NCBI RefSeq assembly: GCF_028769735.1
Contig: NC_088178.1
Location: forward strand, 15,946,357-16,010,356
Reading direction: 5' to 3'
Source of the DNA: Zonotrichia leucophrys gambelii
Lineage: Eukaryota > Chordata > Aves > Passeriformes > Passerellidae
DNA length: 64,000 nucleotides
Below are positions 35,601-48,223 of the stretch, piece after piece. The position numbers were made by a program, and so were the translations under genes. The notes beneath the pieces were generated by a model. It did not search any database. It was not told the origin of the DNA and saw nothing but the letters and a program-made list of their open reading frames with translations. Position 1 is the stretch's first letter. Each line of letters opens with the position of its first letter.

Positions 35601-38600
35601 ATTGGAAATTTCTATTTTCTTTTTCAAAGGCCTGAAGTCAGTCATCTTTCATAGCATCATGGGTCCTGCTAACGTGATTATCTGGATTAAAAAAAAAAAG
35701 GCAGTGGAATTTTTTTCTCCTGTTCATTTCAACTCCCTCCCACATTTTAGTTTCTACAAATTGTCCCAGGGCAGACAAGAGCCTTTCCCTCCCCCTTCTA
35801 CCACGCTTGTTTCTGATTTTTTGGCAGCACATCCCAGTTACTCACTCATTTGTTTGTTTGTTTTTCCATTTGCAACTTTTGCTCCCTCCAAAGAGCTGGC
35901 TTGCCCAGGGAAATTACAGTAACTTATGCATTTCAAATGCATTCAGAAAGGCATTTTAATTGTTTCTTCTAATTTAGAGCAGCATCCACATTTGGAATTT
36001 GTGAAAAACTGAAGGGGAGGGTTTAGAATGTATTTGCTACAATAATTCACCACATTTTACCCAGGCACCTCAGATATATGCAGAATCAGCTTCCCTTGCC
36101 TCTCTTCCATATACATGACCTGGATTAAAAGCTACTTTGGGCAAGGACTAACTCATTGTTTATGGCCCTAACACAATGTGGCAATACTGTAAAACCTAGG
36201 GATTTCTTTCAGGAGATCCTGATTTTGGAGCCAAAATGCATGGAAATATAGCTGAAATGGGCACACAGAGATGCATCAGGAATCCACAGTCTTAGATTCA
36301 GTTCTTTATTTTAATTTTGGGGAAGTCTACTGTGGCAAAACAGAGAGGCCTTTGAGCTGATATCAGGATGTGGTAGCCTGCAGAGGGATAAGCACCTCCT
36401 GGAAGCTTGCAGCTGTACCACCCTACAGGCACAGGCAAATTTTGGCAAACACTGGAAAAAACAGAGAAACTTAGGAAAAAAAATCACAACATTTAAGCAA
36501 TCAGAAAGCTTTTCCATTCATAAATGTCCCATCTACTCTCCACCACCAAATTCTGGGTATCATTTTTCAGTCAGCAATTGGCATTCAGCACTTTTAGCTG
36601 TCTGCTGCTATCTCATTCATACAGCTTTTTCATTGCAGGTCAATATTATCTGACTAGGCTCAGATTAAATCTTAATACACCGTTCATCTGAAAAACACCA
36701 ACACCAAGCACATTGAAAAATTGCAAACATAAACAGTATAGTTTTCATGGATGAGAATGTATCAAAATGTTTTCCAAATGGAAGAGTAGCAGGAAAAAGA
36801 GGAATGTGAAGTTATGATCACAGAAGAGAACGCCCTTTTTTCAGCCAGGATTTTATGTAAGAGTGAGAACGAATGTGGCAAAGAGAAGAAAGGTTTGTCT
36901 CCTCACTGCTGCTTCTCTAGCAAAGATGATTTTCACATCAGCCATGGTAAAATTAGACAGAGGAATAGCAGATCTGAATATTGTATGGGAAGATGTGAAA
37001 TGAGGAAGAGTTCAGTGCAGTTCAAGGATGGCAAAGTATAATAAAGGCAAATGGAAAGTAAGAGCTGAAACTGGAAGAGATGAACTGAAGGAGTCTAATA
37101 TGAAGACCCCAGTTTAATTAAAAAAGACAGAGCAAGCTGAACAGAGAAGACTCATTTAAAAAGTCAAAATATTTATCTTTAGTTCTGGCAGCTAAGGTAA
37201 AAATAAAGGCAACATCCATAGAAAAAACATGGAAGTTGAGGGGTGCAATCCTGGGTTCAAGGATGGGAGTGCTGTGAAAACCTGAGACTATAGGAAAGCT
37301 CCTGTGGGAGATGACAGCACTGTTTATAGCACTTATTGCTGTCTTGCAAGAACCCAACGTACTGCTCCATTAGCAAAAGGGATCACAAATCACCTAATCT
37401 GTTTAAGCTAAGGCAGCCAGAGTCATTTCACCTGGTGATGAACATGGATATGAGCTAACCAGGCTGGCTTTACTTGTAATGCATTAAGGAATGCTTGCTT
37501 GGCCTCTTCTGATGGCACAGATATGGGGAGGGACCAGAGCAAGCAGCAAAATGTGTTGTGGTTTTCGACTAGTAAAGGGTGTCTGAAGGCACTGGTGAAG
37601 ATATTTGTTTGGAGTAGGTGAACACACAACCATGAAGACTGGAACCAATACAATCTTAAGGCTGAATAAAACTCAAGGGAAAAGTTATCATCAGCAATAC
37701 AGACAGGAAGAAAATGTCATCTTTTGCCATCTCACTGATAAGAGTAAGGAACATTTGCATCAAGGGTATTGAATTGGTAGAGTTAGGAAGCACACCAAAA
37801 ACTAAGTTTCCATACCAAAAATTTACTCCTACCAGAGTGGTTCTGTTCTTCAAGGCAGGTAGCTCATGGGAAGTTTGTTTCACTTCTACTACTCCTACAA
37901 CAATTCAAAGAGAGAGAGAACAAGAATTTTGGTTCTAAAAGTGGAGAGATTTAGAAACATTAAAATAACATATTAAACTGAAACATGGAAATATTTTCAG
38001 TAGTCACCCCTGTGTGGCTCCTTATAATTATAGCTGAGAATCACAAATACACATTTTGTTTAGAGGCCATGCCTTCTGTATTTTTAGGGGGTCTGAAGCT
38101 CTAAAACTTTTGCCATCAACTTCATCTTCCATGTTAGCATTTATATTGAGGCCCTTAGTATCTGACTCAGTGGGCCTTATGTTGTTTAGTTTTCCACCAT
38201 TTATCTCCTTATTTTGGCTGCCTGTCAGTCACATTTCTGTAAAGTTCAGCTGAAACCAGTAGTTCCTGTTACTGGTACTTTGCATTGCAAAAATTAAGCA
38301 GTAGAATTTGCAATAAAAGTCATTCACAGAACATTCTTATACAGCACATGATTTGCCAACAGCTAAATTAATCTTGCTTCACAATGTGAGGCTGTGTACA
38401 TGTGGTTTCTGATACAAAAGGCTCCAGTGAAATCAACAGTATGGGCATCATATTAACTCAGAACCAGCTTCTTCAGGTCCATGAAGCTTAGCCATGTGCC
38501 TGCTAATTTAGAACTCAAAGGTAAGCAAGAATCTCAGCTCTCCTTTTTAAACAGTGTGAAGTTTCAATCCAATTTACCTTGCGTAGATGAAAACATAAAT

Positions 38601-40895
38601 CAGTAGCTGCTCTCCACTGCACATACTAATTTAATGAGCTGGGGCTTTGACCACATGTGTGTACACATTCTGCAAACCTGAAGACCTTTCCCTCTATGCT
38701 ACATTAAGTTTGGATACATGCCAAAGAACTATCTATAAACTCAAGGGAATGGGGAAAGGCAGTGTGGGCCACCAGTCAGCACCAGGGTCTAAAACAAGGG
38801 TGTGAGACAAGTCAGGGGTCAAGCACCATCCATAACCTCCAACTGATGATCAGCTGAAGATATTCAAGAGCTGCTGCAAGTAGCACCAGAGCCCAGAGAG
38901 CAGCCCCAAAACACATCTCAGGACAATGCCTAGGGTCACCACAGCTCAGCTGGAAAGGGCTGGATCCAGTACAACACAGATCTGGACGAAAATTCCAAGA
39001 AGAGCATGACACAAAGGTTTCCTCAGACCTACATTTTGGCTCGTTGCCTAGGGTACTACAAAACAAAGCACATTTGGGGTTTTTTTCCTAGTAGGTCTTC
39101 AAAAAAGGTGCGTAATGACAGCTCTGTCAGAATGCAAAATGGAGTTCATAATAAAAAGATAAATATTCATGCACAGCCACCAAGTCTGCTTTGGCACCAT
39201 TCACATTGTGTGACTTTTGGTAACCTGACAAGACTGTGACCTGAAATACAGACTCCAAGACAGCAGTGTCTCCTCAACTCCTGTCTCCTCTCTGTCTTGA
39301 CCCACAGACCACTGACCCAGAGGGATGAAGCCTTGCATTTATCATTCTCAGACCTCCATGCATCCAAGTCCATTCACAAACAGCTCCCTTCTGCAGTACC
39401 AGTCTAGAGCAATTCTCTTCACACACTTGTCCAGGCAACAGCTCATTCAGTCCCAAGCTGTTCTTTCAGATGTGCAAAATAGTGAAAATAGACTTCTCTG
39501 AGGAGATGTTCCTGAGCAGATAATCTTAAAAACATGACTACCAATGTCAGGTGTCTGGCTTCACAGAGCCAAGGTAAAGCCGGGAAAATGCAAAATAAAG
39601 GCAATGGATATGAGTACAGCATAAAAAATCAAAATGAACATCAATTCATCAAACAAAAGCAGAGATTGCAAGGCACATTCAGACAGTACTGGTCATCTCT
39701 GGTTATGGTTACACTCCTCTCTCTACTACAAGAAGAATGAAATCAATGTCAGATTTTTGCTTAGGTGTGAAAGGAAAAACAAAATTATATTAACCATCTC
39801 TGAGAATGTGAACAACAGAATTAGTAATTTATGCCTGAAATTAATTGAAAAGCATGCTTATCTTATCTCATCAAATCATACTTACTAAAAATAAAAAATC
39901 AGAAGTTCTGTGATGTGAGAACAAGTTACACTGAGAGTGGAATGTCAGGACACCCCCAGCCTGTGGGATGGAATGGGAGGGCCATCTGCTATCAGCATCT
40001 AGGAAACCTGCTTTTGGTGGAAAGTTTCCTTGCTGCCTTTGTTAGAGTAACCGAGTTTGGCTCTTATTGCTCTGGTTCTACCCATAACTTTAGTTCAGAG
40101 CGCCTCCAATCTAGGCCTTGCGGAGGACCCAAGCTCACTGCCCTCTAAAATGGGGTGGTTCTCTGTGCTGGGGTCTCTTGGTGGAGTGATGCTGAAATCA
40201 CAGTAACTTTGCACAGGGCACAGGAATCCCTGCTGCCAGATCCCAGACCACAGTACAAATATGGCTTGTCTAGAAAACACACACAGGTTTTCTGCCTTGA
40301 AGAAAAGCCAGCAGAAACAATTTGATTATATTTCTCTCTTAGCTACATGAGAGTGTAATTTACTTCTGCGTATCTTCATATGCAAAGTCACACTGGACCC
40401 AACAGTGCAAGTATCCCCTTCATTCTGTTGGTGATGGTTTCTTATTAGAAATGTTACCAGAAGGTAAACACAATGCACAGGAAGGTTGGATGCAAAGTAA
40501 TGAGGTTTCAATACCGTACCACATTATGCCAGCAACACAAAAATATTTGAACAGGTTAAAAATATTTTTGGTAATTACAAAGAAACTGAAAGAAAAAGCA
40601 TTCCCCTTAGCTGACAACATATATTTTATACAGAAAGAGACAAGATATGAGACCATGAAAATTGTGCAGACACAAATATTTGACATGTATCTGAAAGGCA
40701 GAAAAATATATTAAAATGATCCTTGATTGAGCAACATGGAAAAAATTCTCTCAGCAGGAAAAAACAGATTTTTACAGGTCTCTGAGAAAGCGGAACAGAC
40801 ACTGTTTGTGTGACAATACATAACACTTTCACCTGAAATTTTACAGCCACTTCTAGATATTGATGACTGTCTCTTTTGATATAGCTATTATTGCC

Positions 40896-41035
40896 TTTTT
40901 TTTTTTTTTTTTTTTTTTTTACAGATAGAGAAACCAGGTTTCCAGAATGACCAAGAGACTTCACTAAGGTCAAACAGTAAGTCAGGGACAAAGAGAGAAA
41001 CAGACTAGTTCTTTCCTATCTCATTCTCAGTCTAC
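40896..41035 (-). mobile_element. MIR-like SINE relic with T25 expansion
   Basis: After T25 (40896-40920) the plus strand reads ACAGATAGAGAAACC, then GACTTCACTAAGGTCAAACA and GTAAGTCAGGG. These match, in order, the reverse complement of the MIR core (ATTTTACAGATGAGGAAACTG, GACTTGCCCAAGGTCACACA, AGTAAGTGG). The T-run sits where the MIR has ATTTTACAG. It is an ancient amniote SINE relic. Confidence 0.65.
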
Positions 41036-41224
41036 ACCATTAACAGATTGTACAACCATGAAAAACGATCTCTTCCCTGTGAAAAGGTAGATTTTGCAAG
41101 GAAGATAACAAGTTCCACCCGTCTCTCCAGCTGATACTAGCAATAGTGAAAATTTCATTCTGCAGAAAAACTGCCGATGCAGCACTTGTAAAAAACCTCC
41201 AAATTCATGTGCAGATCAGAAACT

Positions 41225-42380
41225 GCCGGAGCGCTTTCAGCAGCTGCAGCTACCACACACTTGCAGAGAGTCATTTGAACTCATCAGCTCTGACTCCGGG
41301 ACAGACAGCAGAGCCCAGATGGCTCGGCTGTACACAAAGCCCCGCAGCCTCACGTGGGCCGAGGCACGGCGTGCCTGGGGCCCCACACAATTTCTGGGTG
41401 CCAGCTTACGATGGGAGAGCGCGGTGCGCAACCCACGGGCCGCCCGCCGTGCCGCTAATGGGGGGCGCCGGCAGGACACGCACACGTGCAAGCGTTTAAA
41501 TACTTGTTATTGGGGACTACACCAAAGCCTACAATAGACATTTTGCCGTGGGATGTTTTCACTGTTCTGTTGCAAAAAAAAGCAATAAAAATATGTGCTA
41601 GTCTGAGGGCTCTTTTTCTGCTTAACCAGCCCCTTTATTACTGCCCGGCTTCTCTCAGTACATACCCTTTCTCCTGACAAGCCTGTACTCCTCCAAAGGG
41701 CAAAGCTCGTATTTCAGACAAGGGTTCCCGACACACACATTTTCACGTGTCTGACTTCACTATAGGTCAGACTGGCATGGATTTGAGGGTGCCGGTCTAC
41801 AGGCCTGTGCAAAGCTGACCCCTTCAGCCGGACCAGGTAAGTGACCTCAAGCCCAGCCTGGCTGCACAGGGGAGCGAGAGCTGTGCCAGCCCCACATCCA
41901 GCCCCGCATCCAGCCCGTGGCGCTGGGAGCGGCACAGCAAAAGGATTTTCAGCAGCGCCGGCCGTCCACATCCCCGGCAGAAACCAGCTGGAGGAAGCTT
42001 GGAAAGCCCGGCCTTTTTATTCTCCAGAATTAAGACTTTGATTAGCTGCTGGCACAAGACCAAAACTCCATCTGAAATGCTTTAGACAACCCATCTGCAC
42101 TGGGTTTGGGAGTCTGAGGAGCGCATGCTGTGGCCCGCTCCTCACCCGTGCCAGGCGAAAACAAGGGAAAGCAGGGGGTGAGGAGCTGGCTGGGGCGGAG
42201 CGCCCAGGGGCGGCGGGAGCGCTCTTTCCCCCCGCACCCCGGCCGCCCCATGCCTCCCCTCGGGCTGTCCCCGCCGCACGGCCGCAGCCAGCGGGGCCCG
42301 GCCCGGGGCTCACGGCCACCCGGGGGCCGCAGGCAGCCCCTGTGCCTGCGCTCCGCTCCTCCTGCACCCGACCATGGCTG
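41225..42380. promoter_or_regulatory. CpG-rich cluster, candidate distal promoter or enhancer
   Basis: Three CpG-rich patches (41225-41500, 41840-41990 and 42120-42380) occur 17-18 kb right of the LMO4 island, in DNA that is otherwise CpG-poor. No protein exon is recognisable in them. They could be the promoter of a non-coding transcript or a distal regulatory element. Confidence 0.45.
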
Positions 42381-42429
42381 GGGCTCCTTCCCTTATCCTC
42401 CCAGATCCCTGTGGTTCTTCATGAGCACC

Positions 42430-42740
42430 TCATGATAAATTCCATAATTATTCAGCTCTTACTACCAACACCAAAATACATCGCTCAGAGTAAGTTAGCC
42501 GAGATTCATTAGAATAAGACATCTAGTAGGCACATGTGCTTTATTAGCCTCTTACACCAATAGTTTTAATTAGGTACATATTTCACAACTCTGAAGCTGC
42601 TCGAGTGAAGGGCTCCTTTTATCTCTTTTATTTACAGTAACAAGCTATCAAACCAATACCACCATAATTAAACTCAGATAAAAAAATTAATTTTTTACTA
42701 ATGGTAACCTACTCAGGCCTTAGGTTTGGTAAACTTTGGA
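42430..42740. other. AT-rich block between CpG patches, possible conserved element
   Basis: This 300-bp stretch has repeated homeodomain-like cores (CATAATTATTCAG, TTTTAATTAGG) and no repeat or frame. It is wedged between CpG-rich patches. Conservation is suspected from texture only. Confidence 0.3.
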
Positions 42741-43019
42741 TTTCCAATTGATGAAGGGAACACCCTGCAGCCGGACAGGGATCTGGGGCGGGTGTCCCTG
42801 GCTCCAGCCCTGCCTCCATGTCACCTTCAGGTGAGGAAGAGAGCGCTGCCTCGGGTAGAGACCGCGGGGATGAGAAAAGTGATTAAAATCCAGAACGTTG
42901 CTAAATTATTAATAAGGAATTTAAATGATGTTATAAAAGAGGGAAATACAGGCGAAAATGTTACACATTCATGGAATTTTTACTCATGCATAATAATAAG
43001 TTGAAAACACTTTGGTTGT

Positions 43020-43320
43020 AATGCAGCCGGAATTGCAGGGCGGGCAGGGGGGTGGGCGCCCTGCGTTTCTCGGGCCCGCCCGCCCTCACGCCACTCGGCG
43101 AGCAAGGGCGCCACCTGGCGGGCGCTGCGGCGAACGGCGCGCGGGGCCGGGGATGGCGGGGCCGCCGCCCGCCCGGGCGCCGCGATGGGCCCTGCCCGGC
43201 CCCGGGGGCTCTGACCCGGCCCCGGGCCTCGGGCCGCCGTCGCGGGGGGCAGCGGACGTGGCTGCGGCAGCCCCGCTGGCGGGCGGCACTCCCGCGGCGG
43301 CACCCTGCGTTATTTGCTGT
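43020..43320. promoter_or_regulatory. Small CpG island with CTCF-like site
   Basis: 300 bp of very dense CpG. It contains the strong CTCF-like match at 43107-43122. A minus-strand donor-like CCACAG|GTGAGA lies at its right border (43324-43335), and E-boxes of the CACCTG type flank it. No coding exon is recognised; the frames here are composition artefacts. Confidence 0.55.
43107..43122 (-). promoter_or_regulatory. Candidate CTCF-binding site
   Basis: On the minus strand the sequence is CCGCCAGGTGGCGCCC. Compared with the CTCF core CCASYAGRKGGCRSY it differs at one position (G for A at the third base). Motif orientation is minus, the same as LMO4 transcription. Confidence 0.5.
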
Positions 43321-46300
43321 CTCACCTGTGGCGCAGACAGGTTTTCACTTCTCAGGTGTTGGCAGAGCCCGCCTGCTTGGGGAGAGCAGCTGGTCTGCAT
43401 ACATTGCCAGCCTCTGGGGCTAACGCTGCCAATGCTGTAAATAAATAAATATATAAATGCAATAGTGCAGGGAATAGGCATATGAAAGAGCCCCTTTCTT
43501 CCCCTGCATTCCCGAAGCCCACCTGCTCCTGGGCAGCAGAGTGGGCTGCTTGAGGCTGCCAGCCCTGCCAGGGGCTGTGGACACCTATCCAAACCTCACC
43601 AAGCTGCCTCCTGGGGAGCAGCAGCAGCACTTGGGACATGGCCAACAGAAGGCTTCCCCACGGCAAAGTTGGGAGCGCCATGTACCCCATAGAGCTGTGC
43701 TTTTGTCAAATGTCTATATAGGCTTTTCTGTAAAGACTTACCACACTGTCTCTCAAGTCTCCCTATAAAGTGCAGCTTGTCTCACCTAAAGAGTCACGTG
43801 CCACTTGAGGGCCTCATCTTTAAAGACCTATCCAGTGTTTTACACAATCAGGCAGGCATTTGTATCACCTACCACAAGTCCCAGTCATCATTTACCTCTT
43901 CCAAGGCAGGGGGAGAAACCTGCAAGCTCACAAAACTGGAACACAATCTTAGCCACAAAATCTCTCAGAGCTGCATGTCCCTCGCAATGGATTCCTTGGG
44001 GACATCCTGTACTTCCAGGTGCCTTTCAGTCTTATCAAGCTGGTTTTGGTAGCTCTGCAAAGCAGGGAGCCACCAGCTGATTATAGTGGAAGCAAATAAG
44101 GCAAGAACAATCCCAGGCCATTCTGGCCTGTAAGGTCTATACAAATCCTGGAAGTCCTGGTGAATGCTAACTGGCAGCAAGCACCAATTACTGAGTAATG
44201 GGCTCTCCACATGCTCCTTTACTTAATAAGTAGACACAGCCTGTACTCACTTTTGGAGCTCAGTTGTCTCTGGTTGTAACACCAAGTGAATGCTTTACAG
44301 AGGGCCAGTCTCACAGTGACTAAAGCTCAGATCGTTATAGCAAAGTCTCAACCAAAAGAAATTTCCCTGCTCTTCCCAATTGGAGCAGATGAAATAAAGG
44401 CTCTTGGACACAATTCCTACATAGGAGCCTGCCAGAGCCTAAAAATTGCAACATGCTGTGACTCTAAAACAAATGTGTCATGGAGAGATACCCAGGCTAA
44501 TTCTGGGTGGGTTAAATTTGCCTGGACAAGACTCTTCATTAGCACAGTGTTATTTCTACCACTGCCCCAGCCACTTGTGTTCCCTTTGCCCATGTCACTG
44601 CACAGAGTACATTTGCTATTGTGAGCCGTGGATGGCAGCCATAGGGGTCCCTCTGGACAAAGCAATGACATTCAGTCCTGAAAAAAAATTGTGCTTTCTT
44701 TCCTCCTTTGCTTCCTATGAAATCTCAATTGACCATATTCTCATTATTCCTTTGCCTGGACAACACTATGTAAAAATTCTGCTGAATTCTGACGGGCACT
44801 ATAGTCCCTTCACATTTTCTGTCACAGGACAGCCCAGACTTTAGCTACATGGAGATGCAAACCAGATTTCACTGAATGCTCAAGCACCACATTTTCTCCC
44901 TAGATCTTCAAAGGAATATGCTGAAGAGAAGATAACAGAGAAGATCTTTGTGAAATCATGGTGCAAAAAGAAGTTACTGCCAAATAATCCCAAAGCATCT
45001 GAGATCATTTCCACAAAGAAAGCAGCAGGGACTCCTAAAACACAGTTTGTATACATCCTTATTAGGAAGGTGACACCATTACTATCACAGCTAACACTAT
45101 GAAAGGCTGCTAAAATGTTCAAAGGAGCTTTGGTAGGTTTATTTTTCTCCTTGGGAAACAAAAGTTATCACTAAAGGTCTTATAAAAGGTAGGAAACTTT
45201 GACAACCTTGAGTCTCTGCAGGCAGCAATTACATGCAAAAGGTTGCCCCCAGTTTATATCCCTTAGCTGTTTTACATTTTTGACACTGAAAGGAGGGTGT
45301 TTGTAGTCAAGTAGTTAGCATCATGTCATTGTTTAATGTAACCAGCTGCATAAGTGTAATGCCATGGCCGAGACTTTTTACATGTAAGCAAGTCAGTGGA
45401 TTCAGAAGCAGGATTTTGCAGCAGCCACAATTTTCACCCCATGTATTATGGACTATCTGACAGTATTATAGACAAGGAGCCATCTCTGTGTGTGCCAGAA
45501 GTGAGAAACCAGCCACTGCACTGAAGCCCAGCTGAAGTTTTAGGTGTCCCAAAAGTCACATTAAATTCCAACGCCATGGATTTATTACCATACATTTAAT
45601 TGATGTGGCCATTTTTATCTGAAATTAGTTTCGTCCTAATTTTGTATATAATGTGCAAGACAGTGAGGTAATGATGACTGTCCCATACACATATTTCAGT
45701 TCTATGCCACAACATCCTGTTAAATTTAGTTACCAGGATGGACTTTCCTTTGCTTTTAATTCTGAAGTGCATACAGGGGGTGGAAATAGAACTCACTGAC
45801 TGCACTAGCTCATTGTGTGAGCCAGGCAGCCAATACAGATGTGGAACTCCATATTCATGCCTCAGCATGGGGATCTCTTCTGTATCACACCTGCAGGCAT
45901 TTATATGATCACACACTGAAATAAATGCAGCATGTGTGGGTGTGTAGAGCTGCACCTGTACATATAATGAGACATTCAAACAAGTACACTAAGTTTTGTT
46001 GGAATCCTATTTCACAACATTCTTGTCCATTTTGTCCTGCATGTTCTGTGTTCTGTAGCCTTGTCCATGATGCTGCTGAGTCTTTTTCTGGTCTGGACTG
46101 GACTGTCCTATATACCCACCTGCCTCTCTCATACCAGGGGGAAAAACCTCCTACTTTGTCACTTGCTCACCATTTTAATTCTAAAGACTAAATTCTGTGA
46201 ACCCTCTGCCTGTCCAACTTCTGCTACACTTGAAGTAGCTTGAAATGAAACTAGGTACAGAAGGCAATTTCCACACCCTTTGGAAAGCTGCTTATTTGCC

Positions 46301-46391
46301 TGCTTCATAAAGATCATCGGGCTTTTCTTATAGGGCAGCTACTGACTGGCAAGTCCTGCTCTGGCACAGAAATATTACACATCCTGGGATT

Positions 46392-46440
46392 GGTTTTGAG
46401 AGCCCTCTTGTGTCCTTTGAAAGGACACAAACCCAAAACC
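46392..46440. repeat. Near-perfect hairpin with 23-nt palindrome
   Basis: TTGTGTCCTTT (46408-46418) is followed by one G and then AAAGGACACAA (46420-46430), an 11-bp perfect inverted repeat. An outer pair GGTTTTG (46392-46398) and CAAAACC (46434-46440) extends it with asymmetric internal loops. Confidence 0.9.
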
Positions 46441-46499
46441 TCATGGGGTTTGTGCAGTTTTGAGCCTAGTATTTAGTACAGTAAAATTTTATTACATCA

Positions 46500-46605
46500 A
46501 AGAGCACAAGGAAGACAGACATTGTTCTCCCCATTTTTCAGAGGAGGAAACTGAGCCAAGGTATCCAAGTAAATTGCCCAAAAAAGCATCAATTAGTCTA
46601 AATGT
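46500..46605 (-). mobile_element. MIR-like SINE relic
   Basis: The plus strand has CCCCATTTTTCAGAGGAGGA followed by AACTGAGCC, AAGGTATCCAAGTAAATTGC and CCAA. This is the reverse complement of the MIR core (TTGGGCAAGT...CTCAGTTTCCTCATCTGTAAAATGGGG) with the blocks in the right order and spacing. Confidence 0.75.
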
Positions 46606-47037
46606 TGGAACATCCCTTCTTACATGGATTTTCAAGCTGTGAAGTAATTTAAAGCTCCTTAAGACTGAACATGTGCCTGCCAGAAAGGTTAGACATCACA
46701 TCATTGGTGGTAACTTGGACTGTAAAAGAAAACCCTAAGAAAATGAAACCATTATTGCTATGCAGAAGTTCTGAAGCCACTGGACGCTGACTTAGAAATG
46801 CTTGGACGTTTATGTTTCAGTTCCACTCCATCATCAAGACCTGAAGACTGCATATCTGTATATATTTTAAGGAAACAGGAATATTAAGAAATATAAGTTG
46901 CTCCTTAACACTTCACAGGCAGATTCAGCATTTCCTAATGGCAAGTGCAGGACAAAGTGCTACTTAGTCTTTAGGCCAAGGGACTGTGAGTACAAGAACA
47001 AATTCCCCTCTGATTTTTTTTGATTCATAACTGGCTC

Positions 47038-47063
47038 AATCAATCAATCAATCAATCAATCAG
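47038..47063. repeat. (AATC)n microsatellite
   Basis: About six CAAT units in a row (TCAATCAATCAATC...), a simple tandem repeat. Confidence 0.9.
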
Positions 47064-48197
47064 TCATTTCATGCCTTAGTTAATACATCTATATCACAGA
47101 TAACATCTCAAGGTATTTCCTTTTTCCAAAGGGGAGGGCCCCTCTTTGCCCAGTCACAGATTCTATTTTCCCTTCCCTTCTGACAGATGCTTTGGTGAAA
47201 GAGAGATTTGTTTTATGACATTTGCTGCATTTGTTGTGCTGACATCACAGAGCCAACGAGAACAAGTATTTATACTTCTATTATGCCTTCATTGAACTGA
47301 ACAAGGTGTTCAACAGGACATTTTAATTATAATCCCACTTCTAACAGCATGAGTAAAGGTGTTTAAAAAACACAATCAAGCATGAAATAGAACAGTAAAC
47401 ATGCCATTTCAATTACAAAATTATGTATAAGCACATCCTTGCACAGCATAACATTTGAAGACTGCAAGAGATGCTAAAATCCTCACTGAAACCCTGGGAG
47501 TTATTGTACACAGGATTGAAGGAGCCAAAATATTTCTTCCTCACACTCTGTAAATTCACACTGAATATTTGATTCCACAGAGAAGTTCATAAAGCCCCAA
47601 ACTGACAATTTTTGGTAGAGATTTCCATAGAGAAAAAGTAGCCTTGAGCCTTTCTTTCCCATTGCACTGTCATGTCAGACACCTGTTCTGTTTGCAGAGC
47701 TCTTTTTCACTTCCCAGCCCAAGAGTGCTAGAATTGAAAAGCAAATGTCCTGTCATATCCTTGCACTGTTATCCACCCACCTACCTGTACCAGTGAAATG
47801 CTCTCCAGCAGGAATGTAACAGAGGAAATACTTTTTCATGTTTATAGTTACGTGTGACCCACCAGAACCTTCTGGACATCTGTGCCCCTCTGAGCACAGG
47901 AGGATGCTGGGCTGCCCTGCGAGGTGCTGTAAATCCCCCAGGCTGCCACTGATGTACTGGGACTTCACCTAGTTCCTGCTCCAGGAAACTGATGCAATAC
48001 ATTGTTTTATAGCAGATCTTCAGGGAACTTTGTTTCCAAAGCTGCACCCTGGAAACAGCTGGGAAGCTGCCTTCTGGTTGCACGACACTCACTCCAGGAG
48101 CTTCTAGTGAGTATATATGATGTTCAGTTTGCCAAATTCCACCCTCTCTCTCCCTTCAAGAGAATCAACACACACTGCTTAGAATAATAGAACCAGA

Positions 48198-48223
48198 CTG
48201 TCACAGACTGACAGCTGTGACAG
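48198..48223. repeat. Short inverted repeat (9-bp arms, 8-nt loop)
   Basis: CTGTCACAG at 48198-48206 pairs perfectly with CTGTGACAG at 48215-48223. It may be chance. Confidence 0.7.

Larger units (their letters stand above)
24700..41200. other. Upstream region A, no recognisable gene
   Basis: 16.5 kb of AT-rich, mostly unique DNA upstream of LMO4. No exon with a recognisable peptide was seen. Items listed separately are a consensus CRE site, a 39-bp tandem duplication, a CA microsatellite and a MIR relic at the right edge. A block at 31.26-31.57 kb with clustered ATTA/TAAT cores may be conserved non-coding DNA. Confidence 0.6.

Noticed and set aside
47038..47063. Regular short repeats that could suggest an array
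   Set aside because: It is a simple 4-bp microsatellite with no spacers, so not a CRISPR array.
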